The position numbers were made by a program, and so were the translations under genes. Under the pieces are notes generated by a model. The model was not told the DNA's origin. It did not search any database and saw only the letters and a list, made by a program, of their open reading frames with translations. Source: Salinicola peritrichatus (GTDB lineage: Bacteria > Pseudomonadota > Gammaproteobacteria > Pseudomonadales > Halomonadaceae). From it: a stretch of DNA of 55,699 nt. How positions within the stretch are numbered: position 1 is the stretch's first letter; every line of letters starts with the position of its first letter. The DNA lies in assembly GCF_003206715.1 (NCBI RefSeq), contig NZ_PZJU01000034.1, forward strand, positions 1 through 55,699. The letters are read 5' to 3'. Below are positions 18,877-27,615 of this stretch, piece by piece.

Positions 18877-18946
18877 GCGTACAATCGATATCGGTAGCTT
18901 AGTAATTGTTTATATAACAACTAATGGCAAGCCATCAATTGTACGC
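18877..18946. promoter_or_regulatory. putative MarR operator region with nested inverted repeats
   Basis: The core TTGTTTATATAACAA (18906-18920) is a 5-5-5 palindrome flanked by TTAG (18899-18902) and CTAA (18921-18924), an AT-rich site typical of MarR operators. It is bracketed by a second perfect 9-bp inverted repeat, GCGTACAAT (18877-18885) and ATTGTACGC (18938-18946), whose centre lies at almost the same point. It is upstream of marR on the minus strand. Confidence 0.6.
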
Positions 18947-19211
18947 TCCCGTCTCGTTGACCTTTCCAACCCCGCCGGGTGCGGCAAGGCAGCCTTGCGT
19001 GGATGGATCACCGCTTAGACATTGGTCGTAACATCCGATAATGGGGGGCTTTGCGGCTGCCACTGCAGGGAAACCCTATGTATCTGTTTTACAAGTCTTA
19101 AAGGGCTGTGGGTCAGGCGATGCGGTATGGTTGGATAATCTCGAATGTCACTGACGTAAACGGTGGGTATGAATTAACGGTTGATCTCCAAATGCGTTCT
19201 CATCTAGCTTG
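18947..19211. other. long non-coding upstream region of the 2HCT gene, nothing recognisable
   Basis: Between the MarR operator and the LacI-type operator there is AT-richer sequence with no credible ORF, RNA or repeat. It probably holds promoter elements for the downstream carboxylate transporter, but no convincing -35/-10 pair was found. Confidence 0.5.
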
Positions 19212-19231
19212 ATATGGAAACGGTTCCATAT
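19212..19231. promoter_or_regulatory. LacI-family operator upstream of 2HCT transporter
   Basis: ATATGGAAACGGTTCCATAT has perfect 8-base inverted arms and an ACGG centre close to the CG-centred palindrome bound by LacI/GalR regulators. It lies 100 bp before the transporter start. A LacI-type regulator is encoded at 21859-22932, beyond the two-gene operon, and is the likely binder. Confidence 0.75.
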
Positions 19232-19330
19232 ACTCGTATTCAGTACTACTGTGCCGGCTATTTTACGGCCTTTAGACGAGGTATATGGATGCATTCCCAA
19301 TGGGTTGTCCTTTGAGATGAGGAGGGCGCT

Positions 19331-20617
19331 ATGGCGACGGAAGCTGCGCTCGTTCAGGACGAGAAAAAGAGCGATTTAACGCTATTCAGCATGCCGCTAG
19401 TTTGGTTCTTTTTGCTGTTTTTGGTGACTACGACTTCTGTCTATACGGGGACCATGCCCGGTGGAATCGTAGGCAGTCTGATATTCTTGATATCGTTGGG
19501 CGCTATTCTGGGTTGGGTTGGTGATCGAACCCCCATCATTCGTTCGTTCTTCGGTGGCGGTGCCATCGTGGCTATTTTCGTGCCCGCCATCATGGTCTAT
19601 TTTCACTTGATCCCTCAGAAGACCCTGGATGTCGTTAACGATTTCATGGTTGGTGGTGGGTTTCTCAATTTCGTCATTGCTGGCCTGATAACCGGAAGCA
19701 TTCTCGGCATCAATTCCAAGGTTCTCGTCTACGCAGGCGTACGCTATATCATTCCGTTGCTGGCGGCGGTTGCCGGTTCGGCCTTGCTCGCCGTTATCGT
19801 GGCGGCCATCGTGGGCTTTGACTTACGCGAGGCGGTCATGGTCATCGCGCTACCGATCATGGGCGGTGGCATGGGTGCCGGAGCCGTGCCGATGTCACAG
19901 ATGTATGCCTCCGCCCTGGGACACGATCCCGCCTATTACATCTCCATTCTGGTACCCGCGTTGGCGTTGGGTAATGTTTTCGCGCTGATCATGGGTAGCG
20001 TACTGAATATGATCGGCAATCGTTTCCCGAGTCTGTCGGGGAACGGGAAGGTATTGAAGAATTTCGAATACGAAGAGGATAAGCGGGCGCCGCTGGATGT
20101 AGGAAAAATGGGCGCTGGATTGGTGCTTTCCTGCGGGTTTCTCGCACTGGGTTATATTCTTCATATCTTCATTCCGATCCATCCTTATGCGCTGATGATT
20201 CTGTCTGTCGCACTCATCAAGGTCAGCAACATCGTTCCACAATCCGTCGTTGATGGTGCGAAACAGTGGTATGAGTTTTGTATCCGTAATTTCGTGATCG
20301 TCATTTTGACCGGAATCGGCATCGTCTATACGGATATTGGCGCCGTCCTGGGGACGCTGAGCCTGAGTTATATCCTGATCATTTTCGGGGTCGTTGCGGG
20401 CGCCGCGCTGGGAGCCGGAATAGCCGGAAAGCTGGTGGGTTTTTATCCCATCGAGGCTGCAATCACGGCAGGATTGTGCATGGCCAACATGGGCGGGACG
20501 GGAGACGTCGCCGTACTATCGGCAGCCAATCGCATGGAACTGATGCCTTTTGCGCAGATATCGTCGCGGTTGGGTGGAGCGTTGATTCTATTGATCGCTG
20601 GTTTCCTCCTATTTTAA
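19331..20617 (+). CDS. 2-hydroxycarboxylate transporter (2HCT, CitS-like)
   Basis: A 428-residue polytopic membrane protein of the 2HCT family, whose known members move citrate, malate or lactate with Na+ or H+, or as exchangers. Both hallmark GGxG re-entrant loops are visible: PIMGGGMGAGAVPMSQMYA and MANMGGTGDVAVLSAANRM. A strong GAGGAGGG site precedes the ATG. Third codon positions look more AT-rich than in neighbouring genes, hinting at separate ancestry. It is followed after 36 nt by an enolase-superfamily dehydratase, so the transported acid is probably that enzyme's substrate, perhaps a sugar acid rather than citrate. Confidence 0.9.
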   Translation: MATEAALVQDEKKSDLTLFSMPLVWFFLLFLVTTTSVYTGTMPGGIVGSLIFLISLGAILGWVGDRTPIIRSFFGGGAIVAIFVPAIMVYFHLIPQKTLDVVNDFMVGGGFLNFVIAGLITGSILGINSKVLVYAGVRYIIPLLAAVAGSALLAVIVAAIVGFDLREAVMVIALPIMGGGMGAGAVPMSQMYASALGHDPAYYISILVPALALGNVFALIMGSVLNMIGNRFPSLSGNGKVLKNFEYEEDKRAPLDVGKMGAGLVLSCGFLALGYILHIFIPIHPYALMILSVALIKVSNIVPQSVVDGAKQWYEFCIRNFVIVILTGIGIVYTDIGAVLGTLSLSYILIIFGVVAGAALGAGIAGKLVGFYPIEAAITAGLCMANMGGTGDVAVLSAANRMELMPFAQISSRLGGALILLIAGFLLF

Positions 20618-20653
20618 ATCGTTTTCAATTCCGGAATTCATAGAGAATTTTTC

Positions 20654-21841
20654 ATGAAAATCACCGATGTCGAAATATTGCCGGTCAATCGCTTCTTGTA
20701 TGTCCGGATCACGACGGATGAAGGACTGACAGGGATTGGGGAATCGGGAGCCTGGGGATTTCTCGACGCATCCGCACAGGCCATGGAGACCTTCAAGCAA
20801 TATCTGATCGGCAAGGATCCGCTGCATATCGAGCACCATTGGCAATATCTCTACCGCTCGTTCCACTTCCGGGGGGCGGCGATCATGGGCGCCATCAGCG
20901 CGATCGACATCGCCCTGTGGGATATCGCCGGGCAGTGGTTCGATGCGCCGATCCATACGCTGCTGGGCGGGCCATCCCGTCACAAGGTCCGCGCCTATTA
21001 CCACGTCAGCGGCGAGACGATCGAGGAACTGATCGATGAATGCGTCCAGGCCAAGGCGCAGGGTTATAGTGCGGTGGGGCATTTATCGCCTTTCCTGGAC
21101 GAGCCCCGGAGCAAGCCCTACTTCATGCCTTACGCGCAGATGATCAACGAAGCCGCCGACCGGGTGAGAATGCTGCGCGAAGCCGTGGGCGACGAGGTCG
21201 ATCTTTGCCTGGAGTTGCATCGCCGCATGAAACCCGGCGAAGCGATCGCCTTTGCGCAAGCGGTGGAGCCTTGGCGCCCATTCTTCCTGGAAGATCCCAT
21301 TCCCCCCGACAACTTCGATGCGATGGGGCTGGTGGCCGGCAAGACCACGGTTCCCATTGCCACGGGGGAACGGATCCATACGATCCAGGAATTCCAGATG
21401 CTGATGTCGCGCAATGCCATGACCTATGCCAGAACCAGCGTCTGTTTGTGCGGCGGCATCACGGGGACGCGCAAGATCGCCGCCATCGCCGAGTCTCATG
21501 GCGTGCAGATCGTCCCGCACAATCCGCTGAGTCCCGTCAGCACCACGGCCTGCCTGCACCTGTCGGTCGCCGTGGACAATTTCGCCGTCATGGAATTGCC
21601 CGACCACGATACCGTCTCGGCGACCGAGCGCTACACCAGCAGCGACTCCGTCGGCCAGGGCTCGTTCAAGCAGAGCGACATGGTGACCTGGGTGCCCAGG
21701 GCGGAAAACGGCTTCATTGCCGCGCCCGAGCGGCCGGGGCTGGGTATCGCGCTGGTCGATGACGTGACCGAGCGATTCCCCTATCGGCGGCGGGAAGTGA
21801 ATACCCGGCTGCATGTGGATGGTTCCGTCGTGGATCAGTAA
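20654..21841 (+). CDS. enolase-superfamily acid-sugar dehydratase (galactonate dehydratase-like)
   Basis: A 395-residue mandelate racemase/muconate lactonizing-type enzyme; such enzymes remove a proton alpha to a carboxylate with Mg2+ help. The N-terminal capping domain (MKITDVEILPVNRFLYVRIT) precedes the barrel. Candidate metal ligands are E187 (ELHRR), E213 (FLEDPI) and E239 (ATGERI), with acid/base candidates H189 and H289 (VPHNPLSP). Each is offset by exactly +4 from the D183/E209/E235/H185/H285 set of E. coli galactonate dehydratase, except that the first ligand is Glu instead of Asp. Expected to dehydrate an aldonate or aldarate; the actual substrate is unknown. Confidence 0.82.
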   Translation: MKITDVEILPVNRFLYVRITTDEGLTGIGESGAWGFLDASAQAMETFKQYLIGKDPLHIEHHWQYLYRSFHFRGAAIMGAISAIDIALWDIAGQWFDAPIHTLLGGPSRHKVRAYYHVSGETIEELIDECVQAKAQGYSAVGHLSPFLDEPRSKPYFMPYAQMINEAADRVRMLREAVGDEVDLCLELHRRMKPGEAIAFAQAVEPWRPFFLEDPIPPDNFDAMGLVAGKTTVPIATGERIHTIQEFQMLMSRNAMTYARTSVCLCGGITGTRKIAAIAESHGVQIVPHNPLSPVSTTACLHLSVAVDNFAVMELPDHDTVSATERYTSSDSVGQGSFKQSDMVTWVPRAENGFIAAPERPGLGIALVDDVTERFPYRRREVNTRLHVDGSVVDQ

Positions 21842-21858
21842 ACCATCGCGAGGCTGGC

Positions 21859-22932
21859 TCAGGCGCCGGCTTCGTCAGCCAGCCTCTTGACCGACTCGCG
21901 CTTTTCCAGCCAGGTGGGCAAGAGGACGCTTTCGGCCTTGGATGCCGGATGATTGATGCGATGGAGCAGGAGATCGACGGCTTCCGTCGTAAGCGCCTCG
22001 AAATCGCGATTGACGATGGAGATCGCCGGTGACAGCAGGCGAGTCACATCGGTCTCGTCGAAGCCGATGATGGAAACGTCCTCGGGATAGCGCAGGCGGC
22101 GCTTGCGTAGATAATCCAAGGCGCCGATCAGGGCGCGGTTGCTGCCGACGACGATCGCGGTAGGCGGTGCGTCGAGTGCCATCAGCTTCGCCATGGCGTC
22201 ATAACCGCTAGCCACATCGTGGCGCACGGTGGCAACCCGTTCGGATGCCAGCGCCAGCCCATGCCCGGCCATGGCGGCCTCGATCGACTTGCGGCGCTCC
22301 CGCCCGGGTAGCGTCGTTCGATCCGTGATCAGTAGCCCAATGCGGCGATGGCCCATCTCGACGAGATGATCGACGGCCTGTTGGCAGCCGGGCCGTTGAT
22401 CGCTGGCGACCACCGTGGCATTCCCATGTACCAGCGCGCGGTTGAGAAGCACCACCGGCACTTCCATCGTCTCGATGAGTTCTGCCGTCCGGGGCGAGGC
22501 ATCGTCGTTCAGTGTCGCCATGATCCCGCTGGCACCTTGGTGGGCCAGCGTTTGGAAGAGCTGTGCTTCCAGTCCCGGATCGTCGTTGGTGACACCGAGA
22601 AAGAGCTGATAGTCGTTATCCAGAAGCAACTGCTGGGCCTTCTGGACGATGGCAGCGAACATCGGATTGGTGATATCGCTGACGATGACACCGATGCTGC
22701 GTAATCGGTTCGAGCGCATGCCGCTGGCGATGAAGCTGGGCTTGAAGGAGAGCGATTCGATGGCCTTGAGAACCCTTTCGCGGGTTTCTTCGCCGACGTA
22801 ACCGCTGTCGTTGATGACCCGTGAGACCGTTCCCATGCCCACGCCGGCCGCTTTTGCCACATCACGAATCGTGGGTGCTCGTTCCTTTTTCAATATTCTT
22901 CGACCTCGTCCCGTTTCCTGATGATCTGCCAT
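21859..22932 (-). CDS. LacI-family transcriptional regulator
   Basis: A 357-residue repressor. Start taken at 22932 (MADHQETGRGRR); longer in-frame extensions to 23040 are possible, and no strong ribosome-binding site marks any. The HTH is TIRDVAKAAGVGMGTVSRVI plus hinge helix (residues about 20-70), followed by a periplasmic-binding-protein-like effector domain with VSDITNPMFAAIVQKAQQ and IIGFDETDVTRLLSPAISIV. It is convergent with the dehydratase gene (17-nt gap) and likely controls the transporter-dehydratase pair through the palindrome at 19212-19231. A sugar acid is the probable inducer. Confidence 0.9.
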   Translation of the reverse strand: MADHQETGRGRRILKKERAPTIRDVAKAAGVGMGTVSRVINDSGYVGEETRERVLKAIESLSFKPSFIASGMRSNRLRSIGVIVSDITNPMFAAIVQKAQQLLLDNDYQLFLGVTNDDPGLEAQLFQTLAHQGASGIMATLNDDASPRTAELIETMEVPVVLLNRALVHGNATVVASDQRPGCQQAVDHLVEMGHRRIGLLITDRTTLPGRERRKSIEAAMAGHGLALASERVATVRHDVASGYDAMAKLMALDAPPTAIVVGSNRALIGALDYLRKRRLRYPEDVSIIGFDETDVTRLLSPAISIVNRDFEALTTEAVDLLLHRINHPASKAESVLLPTWLEKRESVKRLADEAGA

Positions 22933-23167
22933 GCTGGCCGTTTTTATAGTGCGGTGGCCGCTGGAATGGGTCAAAGGCATTGTTGATTGGCTACGATCAC
23001 GAAGAGTTAGGGGCGCGCATGTAGCGTTTCCAGCATCCAAGCGTTCCAGATGGCATCAAGCTGAGAGGTTTGGCCGAAATCGTCCGCTTTTGCGTATGCC
23101 TCGTCCTCGTTGCCACATTTGGCGGACGCTAGCATGAGTCTCCACATTGAAACTGGAGTATCTCGCA

Positions 23168-23731
23168 ATGTCCGATATGGCCCTACTGTTGATTGATGTT
23201 CAGGCTTCGTTTACGGCCAAGAATTACTGGGACGAGGCATTGGCCGAGGTTTGGCGTCCGCGCCAGCGCCGGCTGCTCGATCTGGCCCACGAGGCCGGCC
23301 TGCCGGTGATCCGTATCCTGCACGAGGAGCCGGGCAGCATGACGCCCTTCGATCCCGACTCTGGTTTGGTACGTCCATTGATGGGGTTCGAGGATGATGT
23401 CGCAGTGACTTTTCACAAGCGTGCGCACAATGCCTTCACCGATACCGGGTTGGAACGCTGGTTACGGCTTGCCGGCATCAAACGCCTGGCCATCAGCGGT
23501 ATCCGTACCGAGCAGTGCTGTGAAACCACCGCTCGAATCGGTTCGGATCTAGGCTTCGAAATCGATTTTGTCAGTGAGGCGACGCTGACCTTTCCCATGA
23601 CCCGAGCTGGTCGTCAATGGAGCGCCGAGGAGATTCATGCTTGCACCGAACTGGTGCTGGAAGGGCGCTTTGCGCGTATCGTTGATATTGCAACCTTACA
23701 GCGTGAGTGGCTGGCAACGGAAACGGCTTGA
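23168..23731 (+). CDS. isochorismatase-like cysteine hydrolase
   Basis: A 187-residue alpha/beta hydrolase of the isochorismatase/nicotinamidase superfamily. The start at 23168 (MSDMALLLIDVQ) follows a GGAG; an in-frame ATG at 23147 adds seven residues. The catalytic triad is visible: D10 in LLIDVQASF, the Lys of FHKRAHNAF, and C117 in GIRTEQCCETTAR. Family members hydrolyse amides or ethers of small acids. Its stop overlaps the start of the GlxA-type regulator by one base (TGATG), so the two are coupled. Confidence 0.88.
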   Translation: MSDMALLLIDVQASFTAKNYWDEALAEVWRPRQRRLLDLAHEAGLPVIRILHEEPGSMTPFDPDSGLVRPLMGFEDDVAVTFHKRAHNAFTDTGLERWLRLAGIKRLAISGIRTEQCCETTARIGSDLGFEIDFVSEATLTFPMTRAGRQWSAEEIHACTELVLEGRFARIVDIATLQREWLATETA

Positions 23732-24690
23732 TGCCCGAACCTTCTCTAGTGATTGGCGTGTTGATGCTGCCGGGGCAAGTGCCCCTGGATCTGGCCGGGC
23801 CATTACAGGTATTGCAGAGCGCCGTGCAGCAGGGCGCGGCCTTGCAAGTGCGTTATTTCGGACCGACACGGAGCTTGGCATGGATGGGGCCCTTGCAGCT
23901 CTCCGGTATCGAACCGTTGCCTCATGAGCCCATATCGCTCGATTTATTGCTCGTGCCGGGTCAATATCGCCAATGCCTTGATTCGGCGACGCGGCAGACC
24001 GCCGTGATCTGGCTGCGCGAGCAAGCCGCAAGCTGCCGAACGTTGATGGCGGTGTGTTCCGGCGCCTTGTTGCTGGCGCGCGCCGGCCTGCTCGATGGCC
24101 GGCGTTGTACCACTCACCATTCATTGCTCGATGAGTTGCGGAAGCTGGCTCCCAACGCCAAGGTGCGCGGTGATTGCATTTTCACCGAGGATGGCAATTA
24201 CCTTACCAGCGCTGGTATTTCCACTGGTATCGATACCATGTTGCATTGGCTGACCCGCACCCAGGGGCATCGCATGGCTCTGCAGGTAGCACGCGAACTG
24301 GTGCTCTATTGGCGACGCAGTGGCCAAGAGCCGCAGATCGGCGCTTGGCTGGAAGGGCGCAACCATGTCGATGCGCGTATTCATCGTTTGCAGGATGCGC
24401 TAGCGACCCGGTTGGATCGACCCTGGGCGCTAAAGGAGATGGCGAATCAGGCCGCGATGAGCGAGCGCCACCTGCGACGACGCTTCACCGAGTTGACCGG
24501 CATGTCGCTGAACGATTATCTGGCGCGGCTGCGTCTGCAACTGGCGCGCCAGCTCATGCACGAGACTGACTGGAGCCTGGCGCGAATTGCCGAAGCGTCG
24601 GGGTTTGGCGAGGAGCGGCAACTCAGGCGCGTCTGGCAGCGCTTCGAATCAGGCACTCCCTCGGCATGGCGGCGCTTGACGCAGCGCTGA
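23731..24690 (+). CDS. GlxA-type AraC-family regulator with DJ-1/PfpI domain
   Basis: A 319-residue regulator: an N-terminal amidotransferase-like DJ-1/PfpI domain (about 1-175) with LMAVCSGALLLARAGLLDGR, then an AraC DNA-binding domain (about 215-315) carrying two HTH motifs (LKEMANQAAMSERHLRRRFT and LARIAEASGFGEERQLRRVW). The DJ-1 domain in this class senses a ligand and is not thought to be catalytic. It is coupled to a cysteine hydrolase gene, a common arrangement that suggests autoregulation of that enzyme. Confidence 0.88.
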   Translation: MPEPSLVIGVLMLPGQVPLDLAGPLQVLQSAVQQGAALQVRYFGPTRSLAWMGPLQLSGIEPLPHEPISLDLLLVPGQYRQCLDSATRQTAVIWLREQAASCRTLMAVCSGALLLARAGLLDGRRCTTHHSLLDELRKLAPNAKVRGDCIFTEDGNYLTSAGISTGIDTMLHWLTRTQGHRMALQVARELVLYWRRSGQEPQIGAWLEGRNHVDARIHRLQDALATRLDRPWALKEMANQAAMSERHLRRRFTELTGMSLNDYLARLRLQLARQLMHETDWSLARIAEASGFGEERQLRRVWQRFESGTPSAWRRLTQR

Positions 24691-24811
24691 AAATGCCCTT
24701 TCCAGCCGCCTGGCGCAGACCAGGCGTATCGTGTCGAATGGCGTCGATGACGACACGGCACCGGGCGTTTTTCACGTCGATTATTTTTCACACCCGCCAT
24801 GGAGAATAGCA

Positions 24812-25153
24812 ATGTCCGTCCTGGCCAAGACGCCGAAGCCCCCATACTACTCGGTCATCTTCACCTCGCTGCTGAGCGGCGACAACGAAGGCTACGCCGC
24901 CATGGCAACGCGCATGCTTGCGCTGGCCGAGCGTCAGCCCGGCTTCCTGGGCGTCGAGTCGGCCCGCGAAGCGCTTGGCATCACCATCTCCTACTGGACC
25001 GATCTCGAGGCCATCCGGGCCTGGAAGCAGGATATCGAACACCAGCAGGCGCAGCGGCTGGGGCGCGAGCGCTGGTATTCGGCCTATCGGACCCGTATTG
25101 CCCGGGTCGAGCGCGATTACGGTCTGGATGACGAGACGCTGGCCCGGCGCTGA
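24812..25153 (+). CDS. antibiotic biosynthesis monooxygenase (ABM) domain protein
   Basis: A 113-residue dimeric alpha-beta barrel protein. GGAG at 24801-24804 sets the start at 24812 (MSVLAKTPKPPYYSV). The pattern YYSVIFTSLL ... MLALAERQPGFLGVESARE ... ITISYWTDLEAIRAWKQDIE is typical of small YgiN/ABM-like proteins, including heme-degrading and quinone-acting members. No catalytic residue can be assigned. It stands 121 nt after the AraC gene and converges on the FMN oxidase gene. Confidence 0.8.
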   Translation: MSVLAKTPKPPYYSVIFTSLLSGDNEGYAAMATRMLALAERQPGFLGVESAREALGITISYWTDLEAIRAWKQDIEHQQAQRLGRERWYSAYRTRIARVERDYGLDDETLARR

Positions 25154-25245
25154 CACTGGATAGTTCAGTAGTCCAATTGACGGGCGCGTCTGGCTGATGG
25201 CCGAAGACCATTTTCGGCGCATTCCGATGTGGTATGGCGGTCAAA

Positions 25246-26325
25246 TCAACACAAGACGTGTGGTCCCAGCTCCGAAACGCGGGAGCAACCGAGGTGGCCG
25301 AGAGTGGTCCAGAATTCTTGGCGCAGGATCCTGAGCACGGCTCGTACTCCCGCTTCGCCATCGGCGGCCAGCCCCAGCGCCACGGTTCGGCCCAGTGCCA
25401 CCGCATCCGCGCCCAGGGCCAACGCCATGGCAATGTCGCTGCCACGGCGGATACCGCTGTCGAAGACGATGGGGACATCGTTGCCGGCGGCACGCCGAAC
25501 CTCGGCTAGCGTCTCGATCGCGGCGGGCATCCGGTCGATGCTGCGGCCGCCGTAGTTCGAGACATACAACCCTGCCGCGCCAGCCCGGAGCGCGGCCTCG
25601 GCGTCCCGGGCCGAGGTGACGCCCTTGACGATGCAGGGCAGCGGCGAGGCGGCCATGACCCGCGCGGCCTGTTCCCAGTTCCAGCGGGGACGGGTGAAAT
25701 CCAGCTGCTCGGCCAGTGCCGCCGGGTCCGATAGGCCGGGACCGAAGTTGGCAGGTCCGGTTTCACCGCGGACGGTGAAACGGTCCTCGGTCATCCGTTC
25801 GCGCCACTGGCGGATCGGCGAGTAGGTGACGCAGATATGGGTGTAGCCCGCATCCCGAGCCCGGCCGATCAGTTGCAGTACCGCCTCTTCCTCGCCGACG
25901 AAAGTCACCTGGAAGATGGCCGGCGCCGGTGAGGCGGCAGCGACCGTCTCCAGCGAATGGGCGGCGGCCACCGGCACCATTTGCCGGATGCCCTCGGCCG
26001 CGGCCGCCCGGGCCACGGCCAGGTGCCCTTCGGGATGGAACAATGCCTCGCCGCCGCCGAAGGGGGCGACATAGGCGGGGAAGGATAGCTCATGGCCCAG
26101 TACTCGGGTCGCTGTCTCGGGATTCGTGATCCCGGCGAACAGCGGCGTGGAGAAGCGCAGTCGGTCGAAGGCGGCGGTATTGTCGCGCAGCGTCACCTCG
26201 TCGCCGGTGCCGCAGTGTAAATAGTTCCACGCCACCTCGGACAACTGGCGGCGCGCCTCGCGCTCGATGCCGCGCAGGGTGGTGAATCTCTCCGCGGTGG
26301 CATAGCGGTCGTCGACACGTGTCAT
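25246..26325 (-). CDS. FMN-dependent alpha-hydroxyacid oxidase/dehydrogenase homologue with altered active site
   Basis: A 359-residue TIM-barrel flavoprotein. The start at 26325 (MTRVDDRYATAE) has a GAGGA upstream on its strand. It aligns with glycolate/lactate oxidases: AWNYLHCGTGDEVTLRDNTA at the N-terminus, CIVKGVTSARDAEAALRAGA carrying the FMN-contacting Lys, VFDSGIRRGSDIAMALALGA at the phosphate site. However, the catalytic-His motif SNHGGRQLD reads SNYGGRSID, with Tyr at residue 258. The VDTP motif reads TYSP, with Tyr at residue 168 in place of Asp. Classical alpha-hydroxyacid oxidation is therefore doubtful. Last gene of a three-gene group with a DadA-like oxidase and a solute-binding protein. 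Confidence 0.8.
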   Translation of the reverse strand: MTRVDDRYATAERFTTLRGIEREARRQLSEVAWNYLHCGTGDEVTLRDNTAAFDRLRFSTPLFAGITNPETATRVLGHELSFPAYVAPFGGGEALFHPEGHLAVARAAAAEGIRQMVPVAAAHSLETVAAASPAPAIFQVTFVGEEEAVLQLIGRARDAGYTHICVTYSPIRQWRERMTEDRFTVRGETGPANFGPGLSDPAALAEQLDFTRPRWNWEQAARVMAASPLPCIVKGVTSARDAEAALRAGAAGLYVSNYGGRSIDRMPAAIETLAEVRRAAGNDVPIVFDSGIRRGSDIAMALALGADAVALGRTVALGLAADGEAGVRAVLRILRQEFWTTLGHLGCSRVSELGPHVLC

Positions 26326-26447
26326 CGGCTCAGTCCTCTCTGTACGCGGCGGGCGCCTCCAGCCGGTATGACCGGCCAGCACGGCGATGTATACGGTTAC
26401 GGCAAACGGCGCCATGCATGGCGACGTTGCGGAAACGGAAATGGGGA

Positions 26448-27551
26448 TCAGGCACCGGGAGCATAGGCTTCGATGGGCAGTTCCGGCTTCTCGCCGACTA
26501 GGGACTGGGCGAGAAGCCGGCCAGCGAAGGGGCCGATCGAAATGCCGCCTGCGCCAAGGCCGTTGCCGAGCGCAAGGTTGTCGAATCCGGGGACTCGGCC
26601 GATGATCGGCCGGACGCTGGAAGCGGCGGGGCGGAAGCCGATGCGGGTCTCGATCAATTCGGCATCGGCAAGTCCCGGTGCGATATCGAGTCCCGCGCCC
26701 AGCACCTCGAACTGGCCTTCGGCGGTTACGCGGTAGTCGAAGCCGGAATCGTCCTCGCGGGTGGCGCCGACGACGATGCGGCTGTCGTCGAAGGCCAGCA
26801 TGTAGTAGCTGTTCATCGGCAACAGTACCGGCCAGTTGGCGGTTGCCGTGCCCGCAAGTCGCAGGTGGACAATCTGTCCCTTCTGTGGCTTGACCGGATG
26901 CATCAATCCCAGGGGACGCAGAATCTGCGCCGCCCAGGCGCCAGCGCAGACGACGATTTCGTCGGCCGCGATCTCGCGCCCGGTACTGTCCAGCGCACGC
27001 GCCCGGCCGCCATGGGTCGACAGGGTTATGTAGTCGTTGCGATAGCGCGCCCCCATCGTCACGGCGGCCCTGACCATGGCCGCCGACAGCCGGCGGGCAT
27101 CGACCCGGGCGCCGCCCGCGATGTGAATGGCCTCCAGCCCCTCGCGCAGGGGCGGGAAAAGCGCTCGCGCCTCGGTGCTGCCGAGCCGGCGTATCTCGCC
27201 CGCTTCGGGCGCGTCGGCGGTCCGCGCAGCGATTCGTTCACCCGCGGCGGCGAACTCGGCGGGATTCTCGGACACCACCAGCGCACCGACCCGGCGATAG
27301 CCGAGATCGGTCTCGCCCCGCGCCTCGAGACCCGCAATCAATTCGCCGTAATAGCGGGCGCCGGCGGCATACATGGCGTACCAGTCGGGGTCGGTCAACC
27401 GTGTCGCCCATGGGCAGACGATGCCCGCTCCGGCCAGTGTCGCCTTGCCCGGATGGACCTCGTCGACGATTTCGACCTGGTGGCCGCGACAGGCAACGTC
27501 GTAGGCGGTACTCGCGCCGAACATGCCGGCGCCGATGATCAAGAATTTCAT
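26448..27551 (-). CDS. DadA/glycine oxidase-like FAD-dependent oxidoreductase
   Basis: A 367-residue flavoprotein. The start is set at 27551 (MKFLIIGAGMFGASTAYDVA) because GGAAG lies five bases upstream; an in-frame ATG at 27572 is less favoured. The Rossmann GxGxxG is at the extreme N-terminus, with LAGAGIVCPW, IVVCAGAWAAQIL and the C-terminal IGRVPGFDNLALGNGLGAGG typical of D-amino-acid dehydrogenases and glycine/sarcosine-type oxidases. The product is a cytosolic or membrane-associated amine oxidase. Lying 64 nt behind the solute-binding protein gene, it probably oxidises the imported compound. Confidence 0.85.
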   Translation of the reverse strand: MKFLIIGAGMFGASTAYDVACRGHQVEIVDEVHPGKATLAGAGIVCPWATRLTDPDWYAMYAAGARYYGELIAGLEARGETDLGYRRVGALVVSENPAEFAAAGERIAARTADAPEAGEIRRLGSTEARALFPPLREGLEAIHIAGGARVDARRLSAAMVRAAVTMGARYRNDYITLSTHGGRARALDSTGREIAADEIVVCAGAWAAQILRPLGLMHPVKPQKGQIVHLRLAGTATANWPVLLPMNSYYMLAFDDSRIVVGATREDDSGFDYRVTAEGQFEVLGAGLDIAPGLADAELIETRIGFRPAASSVRPIIGRVPGFDNLALGNGLGAGGISIGPFAGRLLAQSLVGEKPELPIEAYAPGA

Positions 27552-27615
27552 TGTGCTTCCATTCTGGTTCATGGGCGCCTGGTAGCGAGCGCCAGTCGAG
27601 GTTCGGAACCGATGA

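Noticed and set aside
19086-19096. GTTTTACAAGT, also present at the IS630 end (55104-55114)
   Set aside because: Only 11 bases are shared and the flanks differ; treated as coincidence rather than an IS remnant.
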